Part shown: piece after piece, positions 37,062 through 45,315 of the stretch
How the letters are laid out: each line of letters starts with the position of its first letter
How positions within the stretch are numbered: position 1 is the first letter of the stretch
Source: Bacteroidota bacterium
Lineage (GTDB): Bacteria; Bacteroidota; Bacteroidia; B-17B0; Aurantibacillaceae
Assembly: GCA_963169355.1 (NCBI GenBank)
Contig: CAUJCR010000055.1
Location: 1 to 46,966 of the forward strand
DNA length: 46,966 nucleotides
Direction of reading: 5' to 3'
Notes under the pieces: model-generated
Told to the model about the DNA's origin: nothing
Database searches by the model: none
What the model saw: only the letters and a program-made list of their open reading frames with translations
Translations under genes and position numbers: made by a program

Positions 37062-38153
37062 TTATTTTTTATAAACCATTACATTAAATACAAAAGGTTG
37101 TATTTTCTTAATCTGTTCGCTACGTTTTAATCCTTTTAATTTCGATTTCTTAGAGGATAAAGTTAATTCATCTTTTATGGTTTCATCTTTCAAGCTATCG
37201 ATGGTTTGTTTAATGAAATTTGATTTAATGGCAAAGCCTGTTGCTTCGGCAGAGGTTTGTTTACCACGAATTACACCAATAATATTTCCGTGTTCGTCCA
37301 TTAAAGGGCCACCACTGTTACCTGGGTTTACAGGAATTGAAATTTGATACATGGTCGTATCATTATTAAATCCTGTGCTTGAACTTAATGCGCCTTCACC
37401 ATACACAATGTCTCTACGAGGATAACCAAGTGTGAAAACTTTATCACCTATGTCGGAGGTATTGTCTTTAAATGAAAAAGGAAATAGTAAGTCTTTAAGA
37501 GCTGAATTATCTTCAATTTTATAAATAGCAATATCTAAAGATGGATTAGAGGTAACAAGTTTTGCTACCGAGCGCCCAATGGTATTGTTTGTAACAAAAA
37601 CCGAATCGGCATTTTTAACCATGTGGTAACTTGTAATAAAATATCCTTTGTTGTTTAAAGCAAAACCTGTTCCTTCTATATTAGCTGGAGCATAATTTTT
37701 ATGAGGCTTTCTTGCGGCTACTTTTAGTCCTTCAATAATGGCATCTTGCGAATACTTTAAGCCAGTAACATCACGTTTTAAATCGGTAATAGCGTTGCTT
37801 TGTTGTTTTAATAAGTAACCGCCAGCGCTTAGTACCATTATAGTTCCAATAACAGCTACAACTGCAACCGATGCTGCTACTGCAAAAGTTCGACCGTGTT
37901 TTTTAATAAAAGTTTCTTCTTTAAGAGGAATAATTTTGGTTTCGTTGGCAAACTCCTGACGATGAATTTTAGATAATATCTTTTTTAAATCAGAACGTTG
38001 TTCGTGTGCGTGAATGGTTTGTATTAGTTTTATATGCTTTTGGTAAGCATCAGCAAAACTGATATCGTTTTTAAGTTGCGTTTCAAACTCAATTTTTTGT
38101 TCAACACTTAACTCCCCAAATAAATACTTGTCAAATAATTCTGCGTTTCTCAT
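37062..38153 (-). CDS. anti-sigma-like / periplasmic trypsin-like protease fusion
   Basis: Membrane protein of 363 residues joining two functions. Residues 1-75 are a cytoplasmic helical region of the anti-sigma type seen in Bacteroidota (FDKYLFGELSVEQKIEFE, with no zinc-finger Cys). One membrane helix spans about 90-115. A coiled-coil-like linker leads to a trypsin-like domain (about 155-320) with a complete triad: H177 in TSYHMV, D207 in SLDIAIYKI and S280 in PGNSGGPL. ATG 38153 is chosen over the in-frame TTG 38177 and leaves 10 bp after the sigma gene. Adjacency to an ECF sigma gene suggests that it binds the sigma factor, with the protease sensing or responding to envelope stress. That the protease cleaves the anti-sigma part itself is speculation. 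Confidence 0.8.
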   Translation of the reverse strand: MRNAELFDKYLFGELSVEQKIEFETQLKNDISFADAYQKHIKLIQTIHAHEQRSDLKKILSKIHRQEFANETKIIPLKEETFIKKHGRTFAVAASVAVVAVIGTIMVLSAGGYLLKQQSNAITDLKRDVTGLKYSQDAIIEGLKVAARKPHKNYAPANIEGTGFALNNKGYFITSYHMVKNADSVFVTNNTIGRSVAKLVTSNPSLDIAIYKIEDNSALKDLLFPFSFKDNTSDIGDKVFTLGYPRRDIVYGEGALSSSTGFNNDTTMYQISIPVNPGNSGGPLMDEHGNIIGVIRGKQTSAEATGFAIKSNFIKQTIDSLKDETIKDELTLSSKKSKLKGLKRSEQIKKIQPFVFNVMVYKK

Positions 38154-38163
38154 ATCTCTCTCT

Positions 38164-38724
38164 TTAATTCGATTCAAAAAAATACCGTTTTAAACGTTGT
38201 AAACATTTATATTTTTGTGTTTTAGCATTGTCAGCATTGGTATATCCAAATTTTTCGGATATTTCTTCCATGCTAAGTTTGTGAACATAAAAATCTTTTA
38301 GTAGTGTGCTACAAGGTTCTCCAAGGTTTTCTAAACTATCATTCATTTTTTTAATATCCGCTTCTTTTTGCAAGTGCTCGGTTAGTTCTTCACTTACATC
38401 TACCACCTCATCTTCTTCTTCGGAGTTTAGTCGGGTTAATTGCCCTTTATTGCGCAGTTGCTTTAACCATAGGCGTTTGGCAACAGAGTAAATAAAAGTT
38501 TGTAACTGACAGTTGAGCTGAAAATGCGGTTTTTGTACGGTTTCATACAATACAATAATTGTATCTTGATAGACATCGGCAGCTGCTTGATTGTCGCCAC
38601 TATTGTTTACAACATATTTAAGAACGAGGTTATAATACTTTTTGTATAAAGCACGCAACACCACATCATCACTTTGCTTTAATCCTTCAATAAATTCAAG
38701 GTCGGTGTACGTTACTTTCGACAT
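38164..38724 (-). CDS. ECF-type RNA polymerase sigma factor
   Basis: Alternative sigma factor of 186 residues. Region 2 (about 20-90) includes YKKYYNLVLKYV, the DVYQDTIIVLYE core-binding helix, and the aromatic FIYSVAKRLWLKQLR for promoter melting. Region 4 (about 125-180) has CSTLLKDFYVHKLSMEEI and a recognition helix near NADNAKTQKYKCLQRLK. It is the first gene of a two-gene operon with the membrane protein at 37062. The regulon is unknown. Confidence 0.9.
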   Translation of the reverse strand: MSKVTYTDLEFIEGLKQSDDVVLRALYKKYYNLVLKYVVNNSGDNQAAADVYQDTIIVLYETVQKPHFQLNCQLQTFIYSVAKRLWLKQLRNKGQLTRLNSEEEDEVVDVSEELTEHLQKEADIKKMNDSLENLGEPCSTLLKDFYVHKLSMEEISEKFGYTNADNAKTQKYKCLQRLKRYFFESN

Positions 38725-38774
38725 AAAGCCTTGTTTATATTAATACCTCGTTTGCTTAAAGGTAACCTGTTTTT

Positions 38775-40067
38775 TTAAGATTTATTCATTAATTCTTCTA
38801 TCTCATCTGCCTCTAGCGGAATGTTTTTCATAAGGTCGTCATTTCCGTTGGGTGTAATTAAGATGTTGTTTTCCAGGCGAATACCTAAGTTTTCTTCTAA
38901 AATATAAATGCCTGGTTCGCAGGTAAACACATTTCCGGCTTGCATAGGTTCGTAAAAGAAGCCAACATCGTGTACGTCTAATCCCATAAAATGAGAAGTG
39001 CCATGCATAAAGTATTTTTTATATGCTGGCCATGCTGGATTTTGGTTTTTCACATCCTCTGTTTTAAGTAAGCCAAGTTGCAATAATTCTTCAGTCATTA
39101 AATCGCCTACGGCTTTGTTGTATTTTTCGAAGGTGTTACCAACTACTAGCATTTTAGTAGCTGCTTTCATAACACGCAATACGGCATTATACACTTCTTT
39201 TTGGCGTTTGGTAAATTTACCATTTACAGGTATAGCCCTTGTCATATCACTAGCATAGTTTGCATATTCGGCAGCTACGTCTAATAACAACACATCGCCA
39301 TCTTTGCAGGGCTTATTGTTTTCAACATAATGCAATACACAGGCATTTTTGCCACTTGCTATAATAGGACCATAAGCAAAGCCACGACTTCTGTTTCTTA
39401 CAAATTCATGTATTAACTCAGCTTCTATCTCATACTCGGTAACGCCTGGTTTTACATAACTTAATAAACGACGAAAACCTTTCTCGGTAATATTGCAAGC
39501 TTGTTGTATTTGCTCAATTTCAATAGGATGCTTAATGGCTCTAATTTTGTGCATAATAGGTGCCGAGCGCTGTATGCTATGCAATGGGTATTGTTGCTGA
39601 ATAGAAGCATTAAAACGTGTTTGAGCTGTTTGCATATCAATATAGCGGCGTGTGTGCTCATTACTATTCAAATAAATGTGTTCGGCTTGAAAAATAAAGC
39701 CTTTTATAACTTTGTCAAACTCATGGTGCCAGTAAATATTTTCTATTCCACTTACTTCTTTCGCTTCTTCTTTAGTAAGTTTTGCTCCTTCCCAAATGGC
39801 AATTAACTCGCTGGTTTCTTTAATAAAAAGCACCTCTTTGTGTTTTCCATCTTTTACATCTGGAAAAATGAGTAATATCGTGTCTTCTTGGTCTATTCCT
39901 GATAAATAGAATAAATCACTGTTTTGTACAAAACCAAAGGAGCCATCCGCATTGGTAGGTAAAATATCATTACTAACGAAGAGTGCCAACGAATTTGGCT
40001 TTAGATGTTTGCAGAAATTTTTACGATTATCGATAAAAAGGTCTTTTTTTATGGCAGAATATTTCAT
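38775..40067 (-). CDS. pepP: Xaa-Pro aminopeptidase (M24B family)
   Basis: Cytoplasmic metallopeptidase of 430 residues that removes N-terminal residues before proline. The N-terminal AMP_N domain (about 1-160) precedes the creatinase fold. The metal ligands are visible: D263 (LLDVAAEY), D274 (YASDMTRA), H359 (HGTSHFMG), E384 (TCEPGIYI) and E399 (RLENNIL). Its start is divergent from the STAS-like gene at 40119, with a 51-bp gap. No promoter box for this gene was seen. Confidence 0.88.
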   Translation of the reverse strand: MKYSAIKKDLFIDNRKNFCKHLKPNSLALFVSNDILPTNADGSFGFVQNSDLFYLSGIDQEDTILLIFPDVKDGKHKEVLFIKETSELIAIWEGAKLTKEEAKEVSGIENIYWHHEFDKVIKGFIFQAEHIYLNSNEHTRRYIDMQTAQTRFNASIQQQYPLHSIQRSAPIMHKIRAIKHPIEIEQIQQACNITEKGFRRLLSYVKPGVTEYEIEAELIHEFVRNRSRGFAYGPIIASGKNACVLHYVENNKPCKDGDVLLLDVAAEYANYASDMTRAIPVNGKFTKRQKEVYNAVLRVMKAATKMLVVGNTFEKYNKAVGDLMTEELLQLGLLKTEDVKNQNPAWPAYKKYFMHGTSHFMGLDVHDVGFFYEPMQAGNVFTCEPGIYILEENLGIRLENNILITPNGNDDLMKNIPLEADEIEELMNKS

Positions 40068-40084
40068 TTTTTCGATTAATTTAT

Positions 40085-40092
40085 TATCTTTG
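40085..40092 (+). promoter_or_regulatory. -7 promoter box of the first STAS-like gene
   Basis: TATCTTTG lies 26 nt before the ATG at 40119. Confidence 0.45.
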
Positions 40093-40118
40093 ATTTTACT
40101 AATATACTTATTTTTTTA

Positions 40119-40553
40119 ATGAGTTGCTTTACTGTCATAAAAAAAGCTGAAACAGAGGTTGCAAAAGTATCGTTTTGTAGCGATAATATTGTGAGAGTAA
40201 TGATAAAGAGGAATGTTGATGTTACTCCCGAACAGTTTAAAGAGTTGTTTGCATTGTATAATCAATTAGCGGAGGGCGAAGCTTTTCCGTATTTATACTA
40301 TGCCGAGGATTCTTCCTCAAATATTACTGAAGAGGGTAGGAGATACGCAAAAGAAAACGAGTTTTCGTTTCCTAAAGTTTGCAATGCCGCATTAGTTACT
40401 CGTTTGGCACATAAACTATTAGCCGATTTTTATTTAAAATTTAACAAGCCCCATTATCCATTTAAAGTTTTTTCAAATATGGATGATGCTGAAAAATGGT
40501 GTTTGGAGCAGTATGCCAAGTACCAAAAAAGCCATTTAGTTTCTTGTAAATAG
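40119..40553 (+). CDS. STAS-like small protein (DUF7793-type), first of a tandem pair
   Basis: Soluble protein of 144 residues. It and the next gene's product are paralogues over their full length: CSDNIVRV against CSDGVVRV, EGEAFPYLYY against EGKSYAFMYY, then RRYAKENEFSFPKVC, and finally ADFYLKFNKPHYPFKVFSNMDDAEKWC against a matching block. The alternating strand-helix layout and the FYLK...PxKxF..xxDAExWC ending are those of DUF7793/SpoIIAA-like proteins. A STAS-type regulatory role is plausible, with SpoIIE phosphatases nearby in the genome, but no phospho-acceptor Ser can be named with confidence. Confidence 0.65.
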   Translation: MSCFTVIKKAETEVAKVSFCSDNIVRVMIKRNVDVTPEQFKELFALYNQLAEGEAFPYLYYAEDSSSNITEEGRRYAKENEFSFPKVCNAALVTRLAHKLLADFYLKFNKPHYPFKVFSNMDDAEKWCLEQYAKYQKSHLVSCK

Positions 40554-40555
40554 AT

Positions 40556-40563
40556 TATATTTG
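40556..40563 (+). promoter_or_regulatory. -7 box 6 nt before the second STAS-like ATG
   Basis: TATATTTG lies exactly 6 nt before ATG 40570 and overlaps the gap after the first gene's stop, giving the second copy its own leaderless-type start. Confidence 0.5.
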
Positions 40564-40569
40564 GCGCGG

Positions 40570-40995
40570 ATGAATTTTAAAATTCTTAAACAAAGCGAAA
40601 CAAAATCTGTTACTATTCAGTTATGTAGCGATGGCGTTGTGCGTGTAATTGGAAAGCCGCAGGAAACAATGGATGAGGAACAAATGAAACTCAACATCAA
40701 GGCGTATAATAGTTTAATAGAAGGAAAATCGTATGCTTTTATGTATTATTCTTTAGACGATACCTTTGTGTTTGGGAGTGATGCCATTAAATACGCCAAG
40801 GCAAATCAACATTCATTTCCAAAAATATGTATTGCAGTCGTAACAAAAAGTTTGGCTCAAAAAATTGTGGCTAACTTTTATTTAAAGATAAGCCCGCAAC
40901 TTAGTCCGTTAAAAATTTTCAACTCTATATCTGATGCTGAAAACTGGTGCTACGAACAAATAGAAAAGTTTAACACGGCTAAAGTATGTAAATAA
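40570..40995 (+). CDS. STAS-like small protein (DUF7793-type), second of a tandem pair
   Basis: Protein of 141 residues from ATG 40570. A TTG at 40561 is in frame but falls in the promoter box. It aligns end to end with the protein at 40119, sharing the FPKIC core and the NFYLKISPQLSPLKIF ending, with many substitutions, so the duplication is old. The same STAS-like reading applies. The two copies have separate promoter boxes and so may be expressed under different conditions. Confidence 0.65.
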   Translation: MNFKILKQSETKSVTIQLCSDGVVRVIGKPQETMDEEQMKLNIKAYNSLIEGKSYAFMYYSLDDTFVFGSDAIKYAKANQHSFPKICIAVVTKSLAQKIVANFYLKISPQLSPLKIFNSISDAENWCYEQIEKFNTAKVCK

Positions 40996-41030
40996 AGAGG
41001 AGAGTTGTATTTTTAACTTACTATCAATAC

Positions 41031-41054
41031 CCTACACACAAATATTCCAATTAA
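41031..41054 (+). repeat. left direct repeat flanking the Fic module
   Basis: cctacacacaaatattccaattaa and cctacatgcaaaatactcc+aattaa at 41933-41957 are imperfect direct repeats sharing most of their bases. They enclose only the Fic antitoxin-toxin pair and its promoter. Confidence 0.6.
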
Positions 41055-41066
41055 CCCAAAATTTCG

Positions 41067-41074
41067 TAAATTTG
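41067..41074 (+). promoter_or_regulatory. -7 promoter box of the Fic module
   Basis: TAAATTTG fits TAnnTTTG and lies 25 nt before the ATG at 41100. Confidence 0.5.
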
Positions 41075-41099
41075 TAAAAGGTTTAAGAACTGAGAAGAT

Positions 41100-41321
41100 A
41101 TGTTTGCCACAATAGAAATAGATAGAATTAACCTAACAATAATGGGAGTGAAATTTTCAGACTTGAGGACTTTAGAGAACACTGCTAATGCTATAGGGAG
41201 TAATATGTTTGAAGGATTTATACCAACACCAAAAGGAATTGAAATAATTAGGGATTATGTAACTGGCAAGATATCTCTAACAGAACTTGTGGCATTTGCT
41301 AAACAAAAAGCCTATGTCTAA
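41100..41321 (+). CDS. Fic-inhibiting antitoxin (VbhA/FicA type, class I)
   Basis: Protein of 73 residues encoded just before and overlapping the Fic gene. It carries the class I inhibitory motif (S/T)xxxE(G/N) as S34-N-M-F-E38-G39. In known VbhA-type antitoxins the glutamate pairs with the second Arg of the Fic motif and blocks productive ATP binding. The N-terminal 30 residues and the C-terminal helix (about 55-73) look helical and would dock on the toxin. Overlap with the toxin start is 8 bp, favouring co-translation of both. The call rests on the motif and position. Confidence 0.75.
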   Translation: MFATIEIDRINLTIMGVKFSDLRTLENTANAIGSNMFEGFIPTPKGIEIIRDYVTGKISLTELVAFAKQKAYV

Positions 41322-41919
41322 TGCTTATAAATACATGGATGCAAACCACATCTATGTTGACTCTAAAACAGGAGTTTTAAAAAATTTACAAGGTATTTTA
41401 GAACATGATGTATTACTCTTTGTTGAGAGTGCTGCCGTAACTAAACGACTACAAGAGCTTTACGAAAACCCGATTAAAATTAAATCAATTGATAGTCTTT
41501 TTGAAATTCATAAACATTTATTTCAAGATATTTATGTATGGGCTGGAAAGAAGCGCCTTGTTGAGATAAGTAAAGATGGAAAACAGTTTTTTCCAATTTC
41601 CAATTTCGATAACGCATTCACATATATTAATCAGCTAATTACTGAATTCAAAAAAATACCGAAAGACAACAAAAAAGAACTAGCTGAAAAGTTGGCAGAG
41701 ATTTTAGACAACATCAACTATTTACATCCATTTCGGGAAGGTAACGGAAGAACACAAAGAGAGTTTTTAAGGTTATTAGCTTTAGATAAGGATTTGATTT
41801 TAAATCTCAATCCATCGGATAACAAAAATGTTTATCAGCAATATATGAAAGGAACTATTGAGAGCAATGTTTTGGTATTGACTGAACTGATTTTTGAACT
41901 GATTACCTCTAACAATTGA
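41314..41919 (+). CDS. Fic-domain toxin (predicted AMP-transferase)
   Basis: Enzyme of 201 residues of the Fic family, predicted to transfer AMP from ATP to a protein hydroxyl group. The complete signature HPFREGNGRTQR spans 138-149, with H138 as base, and the flap region WAGKKRLVEISKDGKQFFP (76-94) precedes it. ATG 41314 is preferred over GTG 41287 and gives an 8-bp overlap with the antitoxin. The pair forms a class I Fic toxin-antitoxin system, since the inhibitory motif is on the separate upstream protein. No target can be read from sequence. Confidence 0.85.
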   Translation: MSNAYKYMDANHIYVDSKTGVLKNLQGILEHDVLLFVESAAVTKRLQELYENPIKIKSIDSLFEIHKHLFQDIYVWAGKKRLVEISKDGKQFFPISNFDNAFTYINQLITEFKKIPKDNKKELAEKLAEILDNINYLHPFREGNGRTQREFLRLLALDKDLILNLNPSDNKNVYQQYMKGTIESNVLVLTELIFELITSNN

Positions 41920-41932
41920 GATTTAAGTTCAT

Positions 41933-41957
41933 CCTACATGCAAAATACTCCAATTAA
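41933..41957 (+). repeat. right direct repeat flanking the Fic module
   Basis: Partner of 41031-41054, beginning 14 bp after the Fic stop codon. Together they look like the ends of an inserted cassette. Confidence 0.6.
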
Positions 41958-41993
41958 TATTGCATCTAATAAAACTTTAATAAAATTTAAATC

Positions 41994-42692
41994 CTAAAAC
42001 TTTGAGCGAAGAGCGTCTATTGCCCTTGATAAATAAGGTTTTAAGGGCGCTTCACGTAGTTCCATATTCTTTTTTAATACAATGCTTACATAATCATGTA
42101 CCGCATAAAAGAGCGAATACGAATTCATAGAGTAAAGTTTAAAACCATAAGGATAGGCATGATTTAATAAATCTTGCATTGATAAAGATTGGTCAATTAT
42201 TTGCAATTTATCGGGATGGTTTTTTCTTAACCAGTTTAAGTGATTAGGTTCTGGTATATTGATTAATACCACTGCATTAGGGCTCGTTAGTTTAGCAATG
42301 GTTTCAAAAATATGAGCGTGTTGATCTACAGGTATATGCTCTAACACATCAGGAAAAACCACAAAATCAAATTGTAATGAGTGTGTAAAATTACTCATGT
42401 CGTTTACTAAAAACTCGGCATGAGTGTAAGATTTATTATACTGCTTAGCTAGTTCAATACTCTCGGGGCTAATATCTAATCCTACCAGTTTGCCTTGTGG
42501 TATGTGTTTTAAAATAAGTTGACTAACCGTGCCAATACCGCATCCAATTTCTAATACCTTTGAGTTAGCTTGTAGCCCAACTTTCTTTAAGTTTTTTAAA
42601 ATTGTTAAATGCCTTTTATTAATACCAACCTTTTTTACTGTTTTTAAATGTACAGTATCGTAGTATGTTTTTACTTCCTCGATAGTAGCCAT
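41994..42692 (-). CDS. class I SAM-dependent methyltransferase
   Basis: Rossmann-fold methyltransferase of 232 residues. The SAM-binding motif I is LEIGCGIGTVS (47-57), the acidic end of strand 2 is GLDISPESIELAKQ, and FVVFPDVLEHIP is the post-motif region where small-molecule methyltransferases have DVLEH. The C-terminal part is helical. It is divergent from the sugar-nucleotide gene downstream, so a role in polysaccharide or lipid methylation is possible but not shown. Confidence 0.8.
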   Translation of the reverse strand: MATIEEVKTYYDTVHLKTVKKVGINKRHLTILKNLKKVGLQANSKVLEIGCGIGTVSQLILKHIPQGKLVGLDISPESIELAKQYNKSYTHAEFLVNDMSNFTHSLQFDFVVFPDVLEHIPVDQHAHIFETIAKLTSPNAVVLINIPEPNHLNWLRKNHPDKLQIIDQSLSMQDLLNHAYPYGFKLYSMNSYSLFYAVHDYVSIVLKKNMELREAPLKPYLSRAIDALRSKF

Positions 42693-42835
42693 TATGGGGT
42701 AATTTGCTTAAATTTTCTCAAAAATAAGTAAAAAAACACTCACTTTTTAGGCATTTTGAACGAATAAGTACCCAAGGCTTCTCTTTTTTTAAATCATACT
42801 TTGTATATTCGTAACAAATATTTTTTTAACGTTTT

Positions 42836-43885
42836 ATGAAAGTTTTGATAACAGGTGGTGCAGGGTTCATTGGGTCTCATGTAGTGAGATTGTTTGTCAA
42901 TAAATATCCTAATTATTCTATTTATAATTTAGATAAATTAACCTATGCAGGAAATTTAGCCAACTTAAAAGATGTAGAGAGTAAACCGAATTACACCTTT
43001 ATAAAAGGCGATATAGTAGATGCTGATTTTATTAATCAGTTATTTAAAACACATCAGTTTAATGCCGTTATACATTTAGCTGCCGAGAGCCATGTAGATA
43101 GAAGTATTACAAATCCTTTAGAGTTTGTATATACCAATGTGATTGGCACGGTAAATTTATTAAACGCAGCCAAAGAATTATTTAAGGCAGATGCTACTCA
43201 GTTTACTAAGTTTTATCATGTTTCTACTGATGAGGTGTATGGCTCGTTAGGCGATACGGGCTTGTTTACCGAAACTACAGCTTACGATCCACACAGTCCT
43301 TATTCGGCATCTAAAGCAAGTTCCGATCATTTTGTAAGAGCCTATCACGATACTTATAAATTGCCTTGTGTTATTTCTAATTGCTCAAATAACTATGGTC
43401 CATTTCATTTTCCTGAAAAATTAATTCCATTGTGTATTAATAATATCAAGCACAATAAACCGTTACCTATTTACGGTAAAGGCGAAAACGTGCGCGATTG
43501 GTTATTTGTAGAAGATCATGCAAGAGCTATAGATGTTATTTTTCATAAAGCGGCATTAGGTAGCACGTATAATATAGGTGGTCATAACGAGTGGACTAAT
43601 ATTGATGTTATTAAACTATTGTGCGATATGATGGATGAAAAACTTGGACGTGCAAAGGGAACTAATCAAAAATTAATCACTTTTGTAACTGATAGAGCAG
43701 GCCACGATTTACGTTATGCTATTGATTCTACAAAGTTGCAAAATGAGTTAGGATGGAAACCTTCTTTGCAATTTGAAGAAGGTCTTTCAAAAACGGTAGA
43801 TTGGTATTTGCAAAACGAAGCTTGGCTCAATGATGTTACTTCGGGCGAGTACGCTAAATATTATGAAAAACAATATCAATCATAA
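42836..43885 (+). CDS. rfbB: dTDP-glucose 4,6-dehydratase
   Basis: Converts dTDP-glucose to dTDP-4-keto-6-deoxyglucose, an early step toward rhamnose and other deoxy sugars. Short-chain dehydrogenase fold of 349 residues. The NAD motif GGAGFIG lies at 7-13, the catalytic TDE in HVSTDEVYG (T131, D132, E133), and YSASK at 156-160 (Y156, K160). ESHVDRS and NCSNNYGP are further family markers. Its stop TAA shares its last A with the ATG of the MBOAT gene (1-bp overlap). rfbA, rfbC and rfbD are not in the window. Confidence 0.93.
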   Translation: MKVLITGGAGFIGSHVVRLFVNKYPNYSIYNLDKLTYAGNLANLKDVESKPNYTFIKGDIVDADFINQLFKTHQFNAVIHLAAESHVDRSITNPLEFVYTNVIGTVNLLNAAKELFKADATQFTKFYHVSTDEVYGSLGDTGLFTETTAYDPHSPYSASKASSDHFVRAYHDTYKLPCVISNCSNNYGPFHFPEKLIPLCINNIKHNKPLPIYGKGENVRDWLFVEDHARAIDVIFHKAALGSTYNIGGHNEWTNIDVIKLLCDMMDEKLGRAKGTNQKLITFVTDRAGHDLRYAIDSTKLQNELGWKPSLQFEEGLSKTVDWYLQNEAWLNDVTSGEYAKYYEKQYQS

Positions 43886-45312
43886 TGGTATTTAGTAGCA
43901 TTACATTTTTAGTTTATTTTCTTCCATTATTCCTTTTGGTGTATCATCTTACACCACATAAGTTTAAGAATGCTTGCATCTTAATTTTCAGTATTATTTT
44001 TTATGCTTGGGGTGGCCCTAAATTTATTTTTGTGATTTTGGGTACCACCTTTATTGATTACTTTATCGTTAATAAAATGTACCAAGCTAAAAGTGAGAAA
44101 GGGAAAAAACAACTCTTGATTATCTCCCTTCTTATTAATTTGGGCTTATTGGCTTACTTTAAGTATAGTAATTTTTTTATTGATAATATCAATGTAGCTT
44201 TATCTACTTTAGGTATAAAAGAGATAACTTGGTTGAAAATTGCTTTACCTATTGGCATTTCGTTTTACACCTTTGAGAGTGTAACTTATGTAGTTGATGT
44301 GTATAGAGGTGTTCACAAGCCACTCAAAAATTTTTGGCATTATCAAACCTATATTTTATTATTTCCAAAACTAATTGCAGGACCTATTGTTCGTTACCAC
44401 GATATTGCCGACCAAATAACAGATAGAGAAAAAAATTATACAGCCGATGTAAAGCTGAGTGGCTTTTATACCTTTTGCATAGGCTTAGCAAAGAAAGTAA
44501 TTATAGCTAATACCATTGGCTCACAAGCCGATGATGTATTTAAGTTGGAAGCACAAGATTTAAACACGGCTGCTGCTTGGGTGGGTGCTTTAGCATACAC
44601 GTTTCAAATTTATTTTGATTTTAGTGGCTATAGCGATATGGCTATTGGATTATGTAAGATAATGGGTATTCGTTTGCCCGAAAATTTTAATAACCCTTAT
44701 CTTTCTTCTAGCATTAGCGAGTTTTGGAGAAGATGGCATATAACGCTTGGAACTTGGATGAAAAATTATTTATACATCCCGTTAGGCGGAAATAAAGTGA
44801 ATGCAAATTATAAGTTGTACAGAAATTTATTAATTGTGTTTTTGGCGTCGGGCTTGTGGCATGGCGCTAGTTGGAACTTTGTAATTTGGGGTGCTTATCA
44901 TGGCTTGTTCTTAATATTAGAGCGGTTATTTTTATTAAATGTGTATGCCAAAATCGGGAAATTTATTTCAACCATCATCACTTTTATAATCGTTGTAGTA
45001 GGTTGGGTATATTTTAGAATAGAGGATTTATCGCAGGCAAATCATATTGTAAAAACAATGTTTAGTTTTGATTTTACGGATGGTAAATTTGCTTTACACA
45101 ACGATTTTTATTTTTCGTTGTCTTTGGCAGTAGTGTTTTCTTTCTTTGCTTGTTTACCTTTTACCAAAACGCTTCAAGCTAAGGTGTATGGCGAGCATCA
45201 TACCACATTATCTAATACAGTGCTGTTAAGTTGTAGTATCTTGTTATTTTATATTTCATTAAGTTATATTGCCGCACTTGGTTTTAATCCTTTTATTTAT
45301 TTTAGATTTTAA
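43885..45312 (+). CDS. MBOAT family O-acyltransferase (AlgI-like)
   Basis: Membrane-bound O-acyltransferase of 475 residues, predicted to pass an acetyl group across the inner membrane for O-acetylation of an exported polysaccharide. Many hydrophobic helices are visible. The conserved active histidine lies at about residue 326 in GLWHGASWNF, and SEFWRRWHITLGTWMKNYLYIPLGG is the characteristic AlgI/DltB core. It is followed after 3 nt by an AlgJ-like gene, the usual transfer partner, and overlaps rfbB by one base. Confidence 0.88.
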   Translation: MVFSSITFLVYFLPLFLLVYHLTPHKFKNACILIFSIIFYAWGGPKFIFVILGTTFIDYFIVNKMYQAKSEKGKKQLLIISLLINLGLLAYFKYSNFFIDNINVALSTLGIKEITWLKIALPIGISFYTFESVTYVVDVYRGVHKPLKNFWHYQTYILLFPKLIAGPIVRYHDIADQITDREKNYTADVKLSGFYTFCIGLAKKVIIANTIGSQADDVFKLEAQDLNTAAAWVGALAYTFQIYFDFSGYSDMAIGLCKIMGIRLPENFNNPYLSSSISEFWRRWHITLGTWMKNYLYIPLGGNKVNANYKLYRNLLIVFLASGLWHGASWNFVIWGAYHGLFLILERLFLLNVYAKIGKFISTIITFIIVVVGWVYFRIEDLSQANHIVKTMFSFDFTDGKFALHNDFYFSLSLAVVFSFFACLPFTKTLQAKVYGEHHTTLSNTVLLSCSILLFYISLSYIAALGFNPFIYFRF

Positions 45313-45315
45313 GCT

